Below, in pieces: positions 30,371 to 39,026 of a stretch of 39,530 bases of DNA (within the stretch, counting starts at the first letter, position 1; the number at the start of each line of letters is the position of its first letter). The DNA comes from an uncultured Blautia sp. (GTDB lineage Bacteria; Bacillota; Clostridia; Lachnospirales; Lachnospiraceae), in contig CAKRRX010000008.1 in the NCBI GenBank assembly GCA_934394595.1, forward strand, positions 1 through 39,530. The letters are read 5' to 3'. Below the pieces are notes generated by a model that was given only the letters and a program-made list of their open reading frames with translations, did no database searches and was not told the origin of the DNA. A program made the translations under genes and the position numbers.

Positions 30371-32455
30371 TTATTCAATTCCTGAAGTGACTGCAAGCAG
30401 TTCCTGGAGAGGATTGGTCACGATAAGCCCTGCAAAACCGCTGATGTCCGCAGCAGCTGCCTGCGACTGCTCTTCCGAATGCACCTCCACCGCATCTGCG
30501 TAGGTAATCTGGTCAAATACACTCATATTCTGTGCAGCCTCAGCCATTGCCTGAAGGTCATTGGTAACATAAAGGCTGCCAGGCTCCACTTCTCCATTTC
30601 CGGAAGGATCCACTGTGATCGTATCCATATCTCCAGTGGTAACCAGATTTGCTGCGATCAGTTCCTGAAGATTATTGGTAATATCAATATCAGGCAGATA
30701 ATCTGCTGTAGTGAATGCCTTTCCACTGCTTCTCATCTGTTCCATCTGCTCCTGTGTCGGATAGAAAGATGGCTGACGGATATAACGGAAGCTTGCACTG
30801 TAAGCCTCCCCTACTGTCACACCGTTCTTACTGGAGGAACAGTGTACTACGATCCAGTCCCCGGCATCCGTCTTACCACAGATGATTCCCACATGATTGG
30901 CAGAACCAGCTTCCGGTCCACGCTGAAATACCAGGTCTCCTGGCTGGGCATCAGCTTCACTGACTACATTCGCGCGCTCCCACTGATCTGAAGTACCGCT
31001 TCCCACTGCTGCGATCATCGCCTGATCACGATATCCATTTATCACAGCCCAGGTCACAAAACCACTACAGTCCAGTCCGTAAGCACGCATGGTTCCGGTA
31101 CTGGTACTTCCCTCCGCTGATACCTGGGTCACATTTCCCCAGCTGGGGTCTTCCCCGATCACGGTAGACTTTCCGCCCCAGAAATAGCCCACCTTTCCGA
31201 TCAGGGAATAGGCGGCAGAAATCACGTTGACGCGCTCCTCGGAAACGCTGTCTCCCACACTCTGGCGCACAAATCCCGGAGCTGCAGTGACCGTAGCGCA
31301 TAAAAGCTTACAATCTGTCTCCAGATATTTTCTCAGAACACCTGCATTTTCCTCTGAAATCTGATTTTTCTCCATATAAGAGTCAATGTGCAGATTTCCA
31401 TAGGTAACCCTGGACTGATCTTCCCCATCGTAGACAATGGGATTCATTTCTGCAAAAATAACAGCAAGAGCATCCTTGCAGGAGCTGTCCAGCCTGTAGG
31501 AGGTAACCCCCTGTAAACTCTGCTCATAAACATAAATAGCCAGAATATCCTGCCAGTTCCTTACCAGAAGGGCATCTGCAGAAGTACGGATGCCGCCTGT
31601 GGTATCTGATACGTCGGAAAGACGGTTCTTTTCTTTATATTCAGCTTCGATCTGGCTCATGACATCCCCAAAATCGTCAGAAAAAGACAGCTGATAATTA
31701 TCCATAAGGCTGTTCAGGTAAAATTCCTTTCCTGCGTGAAGATTGGAATCATATGTCACACCATCAAGTGGCTTGGCATCTTTTAATTCTTCTTCATCTC
31801 CAGGGGCTGCCTCATTTCCCATGTCACGGATCATCTTCTCCATGGCCAGAAGGAGCTTGTAGTTGGTCACAGCAGCCTTCTCCTGGTCTGTCATTTTATT
31901 GTAGGTCTTCCGCAAAGCTTTCACTTTTTTCTTCTTCTTGGAAGTCAGCTTCATCTTGTATACTTTATTAATGTCCCGGATCAGATCCTGAACCTTCTTC
32001 TTACTTGCTTCAGACAGCTCCGGCACTGGAGTGGGGGTAGCTGTGATCTGCGGCGTAACAGTAGGCTCCGGCTGAGCAGGCTCAGGTGTCACAGTAACCT
32101 CTGGTGTATCAGATGGCTCAGGTGTCGGTGTCTCCGGCTGAGTAGGCTCAGGTGTCGGTGTCTCCGGCTGGGCAGGCTCCGGTGTCGGCGTCTCCGGCTG
32201 GGTAGGCTCCGGCGTCGGTGTCTCTGGCTGGGTAGGCTCCGGAGATGGTGTCTCCATCTCTTCTGGTGTCTGGCTTGGCGCTGCATTCTCTTCTTCTGCT
32301 GACGGCTCCTGCCCTTCCTCTGCTTGTAATTCTTCTGATCCTGCGTCTGACTCAAATGTTTCATCCGAGGCAGCATATGCTGCAGCTGGTCCTGTAAATG
32401 TCATAGCAGCGGCCATTGTAATACATAAACATTTCGTCAGATATCTATTTTTCAT
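30371..32455 (-). CDS. Secreted NlpC/P60-family cell-wall hydrolase with repeat linker
   Basis: The 694-aa protein has a signal peptide (MKNRYLTKCLCITMAAAMTF, cut probably near AYAA-SDE at 29-30). A Glu/Pro-rich linker follows with five 10-residue repeats (67-116), then a lysine-rich helical part (about 165-200) and an NlpC/P60 domain. The catalytic cysteine is C463 in YGLDCSGFV, and NHVGIICG carries the histidine. In the family this domain cleaves peptidoglycan stem peptides. The C-terminus has repeated NLQEL-like short helices (ITNNLQELIA, VTNDLQAMAE, VTNPLQELLA). The ATG lies about 13 nt after GGGAG, a long spacing. Its promoter at 32563-32591 gives a leader of about 100 nt. Confidence 0.9.
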   Translation of the reverse strand: MKNRYLTKCLCITMAAAMTFTGPAAAYAASDETFESDAGSEELQAEEGQEPSAEEENAAPSQTPEEMETPSPEPTQPETPTPEPTQPETPTPEPAQPETPTPEPTQPETPTPEPSDTPEVTVTPEPAQPEPTVTPQITATPTPVPELSEASKKKVQDLIRDINKVYKMKLTSKKKKKVKALRKTYNKMTDQEKAAVTNYKLLLAMEKMIRDMGNEAAPGDEEELKDAKPLDGVTYDSNLHAGKEFYLNSLMDNYQLSFSDDFGDVMSQIEAEYKEKNRLSDVSDTTGGIRTSADALLVRNWQDILAIYVYEQSLQGVTSYRLDSSCKDALAVIFAEMNPIVYDGEDQSRVTYGNLHIDSYMEKNQISEENAGVLRKYLETDCKLLCATVTAAPGFVRQSVGDSVSEERVNVISAAYSLIGKVGYFWGGKSTVIGEDPSWGNVTQVSAEGSTSTGTMRAYGLDCSGFVTWAVINGYRDQAMIAAVGSGTSDQWERANVVSEADAQPGDLVFQRGPEAGSANHVGIICGKTDAGDWIVVHCSSSKNGVTVGEAYSASFRYIRQPSFYPTQEQMEQMRSSGKAFTTADYLPDIDITNNLQELIAANLVTTGDMDTITVDPSGNGEVEPGSLYVTNDLQAMAEAAQNMSVFDQITYADAVEVHSEEQSQAAAADISGFAGLIVTNPLQELLAVTSGIE
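32108..32257 (-). repeat. Five tandem 30-bp repeats coding PETPTPEPTQ
   Basis: Within the NlpC/P60 gene five consecutive 30-nt units encode METPSPEPTQ, PETPTPEPTQ, PETPTPEPAQ, PETPTPEPTQ and PETPTPEPSD. The units are nearly identical at the DNA level, so copy number can change by slippage or recombination. Confidence 0.9.
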
Positions 32456-32562
32456 ATTTCAAAAGATGCTCCCTTCTATATATGAACATCCCTTTACTCC
32501 CCTATATAAAGGTATGCGTTCTTGCCTTAGCAACAATCCATAATTCCATATTAACAGGAATT

Positions 32563-32591
32563 ATTGTAGCATAGTCGGCTTTCTAAATCAA
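32563..32591 (-). promoter_or_regulatory. Promoter for the NlpC/P60 gene
   Basis: On the minus strand a -35 TTGATT (32591-32586) and a -10 TACAAT (32568-32563) are 17 nt apart, preceding a leader of about 100 nt. Confidence 0.65.
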
Positions 32592-32669
32592 CCATTCCAA
32601 AAGTATCTGTAAGATTTTTAGAAAATTTTCATTTATTTAAAGCCGTCCACTTACAATCGTTTTCCCTGA

Positions 32670-32719
32670 TATGAAAGTCATCAGCTCTTCGCTTATGAGC
32701 TTCATCTGGGACTTTCATA
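32670..32719. other. Unexplained two-stem structured element
   Basis: TATGAAAGTC (32670-32679) pairs perfectly with GACTTTCATA (32710-32719), enclosing a second perfect stem AGCTC (32683-32687) and GAGCT (32697-32701). There is no T-run on either strand, so it is not a standard terminator. Confidence 0.5.
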
Positions 32720-32790
32720 GAAAAATAAAGGAACCGCAACGGATTTCTTTCTTTTCGGAAAGAATATCATGGCGATTCCCGTTTCTTTGC

Positions 32791-33384
32791 TTATGCAGCA
32801 AATACAATCTTTTCCCCTTCATCTGACTTCCAGGAAACCAGATGGAGGATTCCGTAGATTACCTGAAAACATATGGAAAGGATATACTGGACATCTTCCG
32901 CTATATTTCGCTCTTTCAGAAGATAACGGTCATGACGCCCTTTGATATACTCCACCAGTTCTGAAAAACTGCCAAAGCATACCGGCTGTACTTCCATACT
33001 TTTCACAGCACCGCTTTCTATATATCTTTTCAGATGGTTCTTGAGATGCTTCTCATATTTATTATGCTCATACAGATTACCTGTAAAGTTTATATTATGA
33101 GGAAAGGTGAAATAATCCGCCATATAATGCATCACTTCTCCTAGTCTGCGCCAATAAACTCTCTCCTTTACTCTCCCTGACCTGCACTCCACCAGCTGAC
33201 GCATTTTCTGCTGGATTTCCTCAAATGTCCCGAAATATTCATGCTTTCTTGTAAGAAAGGAAGGCTTGATATCCGGAAGGATACTTCCCAGACAGAAGGC
33301 TTTTCTGTGGGACTGCAGGCTTTCTTCAACAGGCATCTGGTCTGCCAGATACCGTGCCACTAATATATGAGATTTTTTGCGCAA
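32791..33384 (-). CDS. Zinc-dependent phospholipase C-like protein
   Basis: The 197-aa protein matches the Zn_dep_PLPC family: KSHILVARYLADQM near the start, AFCLGSILPDIKPSF, RLGEVMHYMADYFTFPHN and YEHNKYEKHLKNHL, which supply the conserved His and Asp metal ligands. Members range from true phospholipases to proteins of unknown activity; no signal peptide is seen, so it is probably cytosolic. The start is a TTG (33384) following GAGGA by 5 nt. Longer frames from 33462 (TTG) or 33414 (ATG) lack a ribosome site. It stands alone between the NlpC gene and the divergent signalling gene. Confidence 0.75.
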   Translation of the reverse strand: MRKKSHILVARYLADQMPVEESLQSHRKAFCLGSILPDIKPSFLTRKHEYFGTFEEIQQKMRQLVECRSGRVKERVYWRRLGEVMHYMADYFTFPHNINFTGNLYEHNKYEKHLKNHLKRYIESGAVKSMEVQPVCFGSFSELVEYIKGRHDRYLLKERNIAEDVQYILSICFQVIYGILHLVSWKSDEGEKIVFAA

Positions 33385-33684
33385 TCTATTCCTCTTCTTT
33401 CCTGTATTTATCATTTGTTTCAGATAAAATACATAATCAGTGGAGCATTTGTATATGCTCAAATGTCTTTGCCATCAAAAACTAATATAACAGAAAGTGC
33501 TTTAAAATTCAAAATAAACTTTACATAATATTTTGAACGTTTTTTTCTATACATTAAACAAATTGCACAATTTTTACTAAAATCAATGACAGAGCCATAA
33601 AAAACTGCTAAAATGTTCTTTGAAAATATGTCGTCACGGAATGAGAACAAATCGTCTCATCCCATGTGATTTCAAGGGGGATTT

Positions 33685-35829
33685 ATGATAAAATACGAAT
33701 TATGCGATTGGAATGTCTCAAAGACAAAATATGGCTTTACACAGCTTCCAGAGGCACTGCTGGAATACAGCTTTTTTATAGATATCCAGGAACGCAGGAT
33801 CTGTCTTTCACCGGCACTTTCCCAGTCATTCTGGAATGCAGAAGCTTCCTGCGAACTGTTTCTGGATGAATTTCTCTCCTGCTTTACCCCGGAAAGTGCA
33901 GATATCATCATTGGCAGCCTGCACCGTCTTTCTGGCGGCAAGCTCTCTCACACAGATATTCAGGTTACGTTTTCCGGATCTGATAAGGAAATCCCGGCGC
34001 TTTTTATCCTTTCCAGGGAATCTGTCTCCTCTTCCATATTGGGAATCGTACACCTTTCTTATGATATGTTCCATGAATACCAGCACCAGCTGAACGATGT
34101 GGTAGCCCGTCTGGAGAAGGCCCAGAATATCAACCAGCTGATCCTGGAGGGATCCACAGATTACATCTATCAGCTTGACCTTCAACATAATGTATGCACT
34201 TTTTCACCAAAATCCCTGGATGTGCTGCCGTTGGAAGCTCCCACCTTTGACAATGCCATGGACAGGATCCTCTCTTTTATTCATCCGGAAGACCGTCATA
34301 TTTTTCTGGAATCCTTCACTCCATTTTTATCCGGACAGTCTTTGTACCATACAGCAGAGTATCGGGTATATACCAAGACCGGTGAGATCATGTGGATATC
34401 CTGCCATGGAAAAGGAATGTTTAACGACCAGGGACAACCGGTTCTCATCGCTGGCTCTCTTATGGACATCACCGAATCAAAAAAAGCCCAGGAACAGATC
34501 AATCATATGCTTTACATCGACCCCCTCACAAATATGAAAAACAGATACTGCTATGAGCTGGAGTTGAATAAGTGCCTGAAAAATCCCGGAGCAGCCGGAA
34601 GCGTCCTGTGCATTGATGTCCGGAATTTTAAGCTTTATAATGAGATTTTCGGCCGTGCCTTCGGCAATCAGATTCTGAAAGAATTCAGCGAGATGCTTCA
34701 GATGTATCTTCCCGTTAATCTGGGAATCTACCGGCTGGAGGGAGACGAATTTCTCATCCATCTGAAAGAGCACGACCGACAGGCGATCCTTACCGCCCTT
34801 ATTCCCTTGCAGCTGGCACTTTCCAAGGCCAGACTCATTGGCGGGCATGAGATTTATATTGATGTAACTGTGGGGATCGCCATGTACCCGGAACACGGGC
34901 ATACTGCAGAGGAGCTTCAGAAAAATGCAGATACTGTTCTCTATAAAATGTCCAAATATTCCAAAGAAACAATCATGTTCTTTGAAAATGAAAGCAGCGA
35001 AGACCTCTCCAAGCAATACCGTCTGGAAAATGAACTTCGCATGGATATTGAAAAAGGATTTCGCAATTTCCGGGTAGTTTACCAGCCCCTTGTACAGCTT
35101 CCTGTCCAGGGTGAAGATAAGGAAAAACATGCATTCTGGTGTTCTGCGGAAGCACTGCTTCGCTACAGCAATCCTGTACTTCCCGATGTGACCCAGGGAG
35201 AGCTGATTGAAACTCTGGAGCTTACCGACCTGATCATCCCGGTAGGACGCTGGGTTCTTGATAAAGCAGTTGAAGAATGCAGCCACTGGAATTATACCGG
35301 AGCCCAGGCCTGTGTCCATGTAAATTTTTCCGCACAGCAGATGTCAGATGCAGGAATCCTGGACTATATCAAACAAACCCTGAAAAAATATGCACTTCCA
35401 CCTCGCTGTCTGATCTGCGAGCTTACGGAAACTTCTCTGATCAATAATTTTGAAACAGCACTTGAACTGTGCCGTGAACTTATGGATATAGGAGTTGGAA
35501 TTTCTCTTGACGACTTCGGAACCGGATACACAAGCTTTAATTACCTGCGCACTCTCCCGATCAGCCAGATCAAAGTAGACAAGACTTTTGTCTCAAATCT
35601 TGAAAGTGATGAATACAACCAGATCATCATACGTTCACTCTATGATCTGTCTCAGAATATGAATCTTGAACTGTGTGTGGAAGGTGTGGAAAAGAAAGAA
35701 ATTCTGGATATTCTCCTGAATATGGGAGTGACGTTGATCCAGGGCTTCTACTTTGAGAGGCCGCTGGAAGCAACTGTCATCCGGGAAGAATTTAAATCTC
35801 ACTGCAGGGAATCCCTTACAGTTTCATAA
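33685..35829 (+). CDS. PAS-GGDEF-EAL cyclic-di-GMP signalling protein with degenerate GGDEF
   Basis: The 714-aa protein has an N-terminal region of about 150 residues without a clear domain, a PAS domain (about 150-270, with YIYQLDLQHN and YRVYTKTGEIMWI), a GGDEF domain (about 275-440) and an EAL domain (about 460-700). The GGDEF signature is EGDEF (352-356), so cyclase activity may be lost or the site may bind GTP as a regulator. The EAL residues are intact: EALLR (489-493), NFSAQQ, ELTETS, DDFGTG (609-614), KVDKTF, CVEGVE and IQGFYFERP. It probably degrades cyclic-di-GMP. No transmembrane helix is seen. GGGGG lies about 6 nt before the ATG. It converges with the DUF362 gene, with 14 nt of overlap. 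Confidence 0.9.
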   Translation: MIKYELCDWNVSKTKYGFTQLPEALLEYSFFIDIQERRICLSPALSQSFWNAEASCELFLDEFLSCFTPESADIIIGSLHRLSGGKLSHTDIQVTFSGSDKEIPALFILSRESVSSSILGIVHLSYDMFHEYQHQLNDVVARLEKAQNINQLILEGSTDYIYQLDLQHNVCTFSPKSLDVLPLEAPTFDNAMDRILSFIHPEDRHIFLESFTPFLSGQSLYHTAEYRVYTKTGEIMWISCHGKGMFNDQGQPVLIAGSLMDITESKKAQEQINHMLYIDPLTNMKNRYCYELELNKCLKNPGAAGSVLCIDVRNFKLYNEIFGRAFGNQILKEFSEMLQMYLPVNLGIYRLEGDEFLIHLKEHDRQAILTALIPLQLALSKARLIGGHEIYIDVTVGIAMYPEHGHTAEELQKNADTVLYKMSKYSKETIMFFENESSEDLSKQYRLENELRMDIEKGFRNFRVVYQPLVQLPVQGEDKEKHAFWCSAEALLRYSNPVLPDVTQGELIETLELTDLIIPVGRWVLDKAVEECSHWNYTGAQACVHVNFSAQQMSDAGILDYIKQTLKKYALPPRCLICELTETSLINNFETALELCRELMDIGVGISLDDFGTGYTSFNYLRTLPISQIKVDKTFVSNLESDEYNQIIIRSLYDLSQNMNLELCVEGVEKKEILDILLNMGVTLIQGFYFERPLEATVIREEFKSHCRESLTVS

Positions 35830-37459
35830 TTGCAAACTGATCTTTGATCATCTTTTTTCTGGTCTTCCAGTCCATTTTGGGAAGAGGCCATTCTATGTAA
35901 TCCAGATCTTTTCGGTCTTTGGAAATCTCCGGGACCGGATAGATCTGGTCAACATGCCTGGACGGGCAGTCCACCCATTTACCCTGAAGGCTTTTCCACG
36001 CACGGCTTATTACCATAGAAACCACATGTGTGCCCAAATGCGCAAAGGACTTATTTTTCAGGGACAAAAGCGGAAATGGAATGTGCATGGCAGCTGTAAC
36101 TGCCAGCATGCAGGTAGAGGGGCTGCAGCATCCCGGGGTTTTGTACCTGGCTGCATCCTCAAGCACATGGGCACAGTTTCCGATTGTAAGTATCGGTATA
36201 TCCATAGCCCGGATCTCCTGCTCTGTATAAGGCCTGCCTGTATGGTCAAACCAGTACCTCTGTTCCTGGCACTTAACACCGCCTCCTACGATCACCACAA
36301 GAGGAATCTGGTAATCCTTCTTTGGGGCATATACCACATAATCAAAACCGGAACGGATCGCAGCCAGACAGCCTCCATCGCAGGCTCCTTCCAGCTCTCT
36401 GGCGATCTTTGGTGTCACGGCACCAGGATCTGTGATCTTAGGAGCATGTGGAAGATTATGGCCTGCAAGAACAAGCACATTTGGAAACTGCTTCCGGAAT
36501 CCCTCATCCATAAGGGACGGAATGGCACGTCGGAAATGATACTGTGGTACTTCTCCCAGGATTTCTGTCTCATCTGCCTCAAAGCCTCTTTTCTTTGCTT
36601 CTGTGATCAGGGGGATCTGATCCGGATCCAGTCCCATCACCTTTGTTCCCACAGAATCCACTGCCACTGAATTGGTTCCGGAAATAAACACCCTGGAATC
36701 TACCGGATCTACAGGTGCAGGGGTATTTCCCTCGCCTCCGATCAGACCATCTATAAAGATCAGATCTGGCTGAAACAGATAGAGAAGGTCTGCCAGCTTC
36801 TTATTGATCATATAATTGTGATTTCTCTCACGAAGGGAATATGGAATCGCACCCATGGCATTCTTAAAGCCCAGTGTCACCTGGGTGTAAAGATTGGTTT
36901 TCAGCTTGGGAACCGATATATAGAAAGCCTTCTTTTCCACCACTTCCTGAAAAATCTCCGGAATATAGACTTCCTTCATAACTTCAGCCTTCGGAAGCAG
37001 ATAGCGAACTACAGAACAGGTCTCAAGGGCAATCAGACCGGTATGATACTTCTTTGCAATACGGTCATATCCTGCCACTTTAAAGCTTGTCCTGGTGGGC
37101 ATAGGCTTTCCTGAGGATTCTACGATCACAATCCTGTCATGATACTGCTTCAGGTAGGAGACAATAGCTTCAAATACTCTGGGATCTGTAGATTCCGGAT
37201 AGTCGGGCTTTTCCATTCCGCTGTCATGGTATACAGATACCAGGTTGGGCTTTATTACGATTTTTTCATAGGCAGAAAGCTTTTTCACAAATCCATTCTT
37301 CTTATTCAAATTATCCAGATTTTCATAAACCAGCTTGTAGATCATCTTGATGTCAGGTCTTTCATAATATTCCCTGGTACCGTAATTCGACGGCAATGCC
37401 ACATAATCCCTGGTGTAGTCCATAGCCGGGGCATTGGTAACTACAATATATTCTTTCAA
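35816..37459 (-). CDS. DUF362-domain protein, long form with Cys-rich C-terminal part
   Basis: The 547-aa protein has the DUF362 pattern in the first 300 residues: YEKIVIKPNLVSVYHDSG, STDPRVFEAIVSYLK, IVIVESSGKP, and SVPKLKTNLYTQVTLGFKNAMG. The C-terminal part includes GACDGGCLAAI, GNCAHVLED and TPGCCSPSTC, cysteines that could bind a metal or cluster, but no classic ferredoxin motif is present. The function of DUF362 proteins is not established. The start is a TTG at 37459 with GGGGGA about 7 nt upstream, and a strong promoter lies at 37506-37534. The last codons overlap the end of the convergent GGDEF-EAL gene. Confidence 0.8.
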   Translation of the reverse strand: MKEYIVVTNAPAMDYTRDYVALPSNYGTREYYERPDIKMIYKLVYENLDNLNKKNGFVKKLSAYEKIVIKPNLVSVYHDSGMEKPDYPESTDPRVFEAIVSYLKQYHDRIVIVESSGKPMPTRTSFKVAGYDRIAKKYHTGLIALETCSVVRYLLPKAEVMKEVYIPEIFQEVVEKKAFYISVPKLKTNLYTQVTLGFKNAMGAIPYSLRERNHNYMINKKLADLLYLFQPDLIFIDGLIGGEGNTPAPVDPVDSRVFISGTNSVAVDSVGTKVMGLDPDQIPLITEAKKRGFEADETEILGEVPQYHFRRAIPSLMDEGFRKQFPNVLVLAGHNLPHAPKITDPGAVTPKIARELEGACDGGCLAAIRSGFDYVVYAPKKDYQIPLVVIVGGGVKCQEQRYWFDHTGRPYTEQEIRAMDIPILTIGNCAHVLEDAARYKTPGCCSPSTCMLAVTAAMHIPFPLLSLKNKSFAHLGTHVVSMVISRAWKSLQGKWVDCPSRHVDQIYPVPEISKDRKDLDYIEWPLPKMDWKTRKKMIKDQFAIMKL

Positions 37460-37505
37460 TTATTTTCCCCCACATTATAATTTTCCATACATTTTTCTGT
37501 TTTTC

Positions 37506-37534
37506 AGTATAACTGATTTTATAACTAAAGTCAA
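37506..37534 (-). promoter_or_regulatory. Promoter for the DUF362 gene
   Basis: On the minus strand a -35 TTGACT (37534-37529) and a -10 TATACT (37511-37506) are 17 nt apart, near consensus. Confidence 0.75.
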
Positions 37535-37560
37535 CGAAGGCTGTCCTTTCCAACAACCAC

Positions 37561-37589
37561 TTGTAATTTTATGTGGTATATTGTATGAT
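37561..37589 (+). promoter_or_regulatory. Promoter for the polysaccharide deacetylase gene
   Basis: A -35 TTGTAA (37561-37566) and a -10 TATGAT (37584-37589) are 17 nt apart, about 42 nt before the ATG at 37632. Confidence 0.65.
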
Positions 37590-37631
37590 TATAGATAGTG
37601 ATGAATTTTTATATAACAAAGGAGGAATTAT

Positions 37632-38981
37632 ATGCCAGGCCATAAACAGCGTTCAAATAAAGTTCTGGCTCTGGTCAGTATCCTCATGTGTCTGGGATGC
37701 GGACTGTCTTTTACCCAGTCTTCAGCCACTCCCTCACCTCTTGAAGATACCCAGTCACCAGATATGTTTTTAGCTGGCAATGCTGAGGACCCTGCAGCTC
37801 TTTTGGATGGTTCGACAGCTGAAAATACAGATTCTTCAGATGAAGATAACACACCACAGGAGACTCCTACACCAGAAGCAACTGCTGTTCCCCAAAACAC
37901 ATCCGTACCTGATGAGCCCCAGGCCCAGCAGACAGCAGATGTTTCACCGGATGCTCAAAATGGTGTATGGACTCCGGTAGACAGCCACTGGTATTTCATG
38001 GTTGACGGTGCTGCAAAGACCGGATGGCTCACAGACACCGATGGAAAGCGGTATTATTTTGATGAAAACGGTGTTATGCAAACCGGATGGCTAAAGCTTG
38101 ATGAAAAGCAATATTATCTTGATGCTGACGGAGTTGTCCAGACAGGAGATGTAACTCTTGACGGAAAGATCTATCATTTCGCAGAGGATGGTTCCCTGCA
38201 GGGAGATCCTGTGGACATCCAGGATGATGATTCTGCATCTTATATCTTTTATATGAATCCAGATGCCAATACTTCGGTAACCCCGTCTTCCACTGTGGCT
38301 GCAGCTGATCCGGCTGCAGCCACTCCTTCGCCGGAAGCAGTTTCTACACCTTCTGCAGTACCTACTGTAGAGCCAGCCTCCAGCAAAATGATCGCACTTA
38401 CCTTTGACGATGGACCCAGTGATTTTACAGACCGGCTTCTGGACTGTCTGGAGGCCAATAATGCAAAGGCAACCTTTTTCCTTGTGGGAAAAGAGATCCA
38501 GAGTTTTCCGGAACCAGTATCCAGAATGGAAGCCCTGGGATGTGAAATCGGAAACCACTCCTATGACCATACAGATCTGACTACTCTGTCCGCAGAGGAT
38601 GTTTCCAGTCAGCTTTCTGCAACAGATCAGGAAATACAGGATCTGGCAGGACACGCCGCCACAGTGGTAAGACCGCCTTATGGTGCAATCAACGATACTG
38701 TATCTTCTGTTGTAGGCCGCCCTATGATCCTCTGGTCTGTAGATACCCTTGACTGGGAAACCCAGAATGTAGATACCACAGTCCAAAATGTGATGGATAA
38801 TGCTCAGGATGGAGCTGTGATCCTGATGCATGATATTTTCAAGGAATCTGTAGATGCCGCTGAGATCTTTATTCCGCAGCTTATTGAGCAGGGATATGAG
38901 CTTGTGACCATAGAGGAACTTGCAAAGGCCAAGGGTGTTCAGCTTCAGGCCGGAGTTTCATATGGGGCGATGACTGACTAA
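37632..38981 (+). CDS. Secreted polysaccharide deacetylase with choline-binding-type repeats
   Basis: The 449-aa protein begins with a signal sequence (KVLALVSILMCLGCGLSFTQ region; a lipobox is not clear). A Pro/Thr/Glu-rich linker follows, then about three cell-wall-binding repeats (110-195, for example GWLTDTDGKRYYFDENGVM), a second Ala/Pro-rich linker and a NodB deacetylase domain (250-440). The catalytic Asp pair is D259-D260 in LTFDDGP, the metal histidines H309 and H313 in NHSYDH, and RPPYG, DTLDW and LMHD follow. It would remove acetyl groups from peptidoglycan or another surface glycan. GGAGG precedes the ATG. The repeats likely hold it to teichoic acid or glycan. Confidence 0.92.
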   Translation: MPGHKQRSNKVLALVSILMCLGCGLSFTQSSATPSPLEDTQSPDMFLAGNAEDPAALLDGSTAENTDSSDEDNTPQETPTPEATAVPQNTSVPDEPQAQQTADVSPDAQNGVWTPVDSHWYFMVDGAAKTGWLTDTDGKRYYFDENGVMQTGWLKLDEKQYYLDADGVVQTGDVTLDGKIYHFAEDGSLQGDPVDIQDDDSASYIFYMNPDANTSVTPSSTVAAADPAAATPSPEAVSTPSAVPTVEPASSKMIALTFDDGPSDFTDRLLDCLEANNAKATFFLVGKEIQSFPEPVSRMEALGCEIGNHSYDHTDLTTLSAEDVSSQLSATDQEIQDLAGHAATVVRPPYGAINDTVSSVVGRPMILWSVDTLDWETQNVDTTVQNVMDNAQDGAVILMHDIFKESVDAAEIFIPQLIEQGYELVTIEELAKAKGVQLQAGVSYGAMTD

Positions 38982-38986
38982 AGATT

Positions 38987-39024
38987 AAAAAAGAACTGCC
39001 AGATTTGACAGTTCTTTTATTTTT
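38987..39024. terminator. Bidirectional intrinsic terminator
   Basis: AAAAGAACTG (38989-38998) pairs with CAGTTCTTTT (39009-39018), flanked by an A-tract and a T-rich tract, between two convergent genes. Confidence 0.8.
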
Positions 39025-39026
39025 CT

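Larger units (their letters stand above)
32456..32790. other. Intergenic region with the NlpC promoter and two hairpins
   Basis: Apart from the promoter (32563-32591) this 335-nt gap holds a two-stem structure at 32670-32719 and a hairpin TTCTTTC/GAAAGAA at 32745-32764. No gene is seen. Confidence 0.6.

Noticed and set aside
32108..32257. CRISPR-like array
   Set aside because: The repeats are contiguous 30-bp units without spacers, in frame within a coding region.
32089..32376. Arg/His-rich 95-aa minus-strand frame with repeats
   Set aside because: It is a frame shadow of the 30-bp Pro/Thr/Glu repeats in the NlpC/P60 gene.
32456..32562. Possible cyclic-di-AMP (ydaO) riboswitch in the about 100-nt NlpC leader
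   Set aside because: ydaO switches often precede cell-wall hydrolases, but the conserved sequence blocks and the length are not present here.
33637..33662. Possible cyclic-di-GMP riboswitch before the GGDEF-EAL gene
   Set aside because: Only a 6-bp hairpin (ATGAGA/TCTCAT) is seen; none of the conserved riboswitch core is present.
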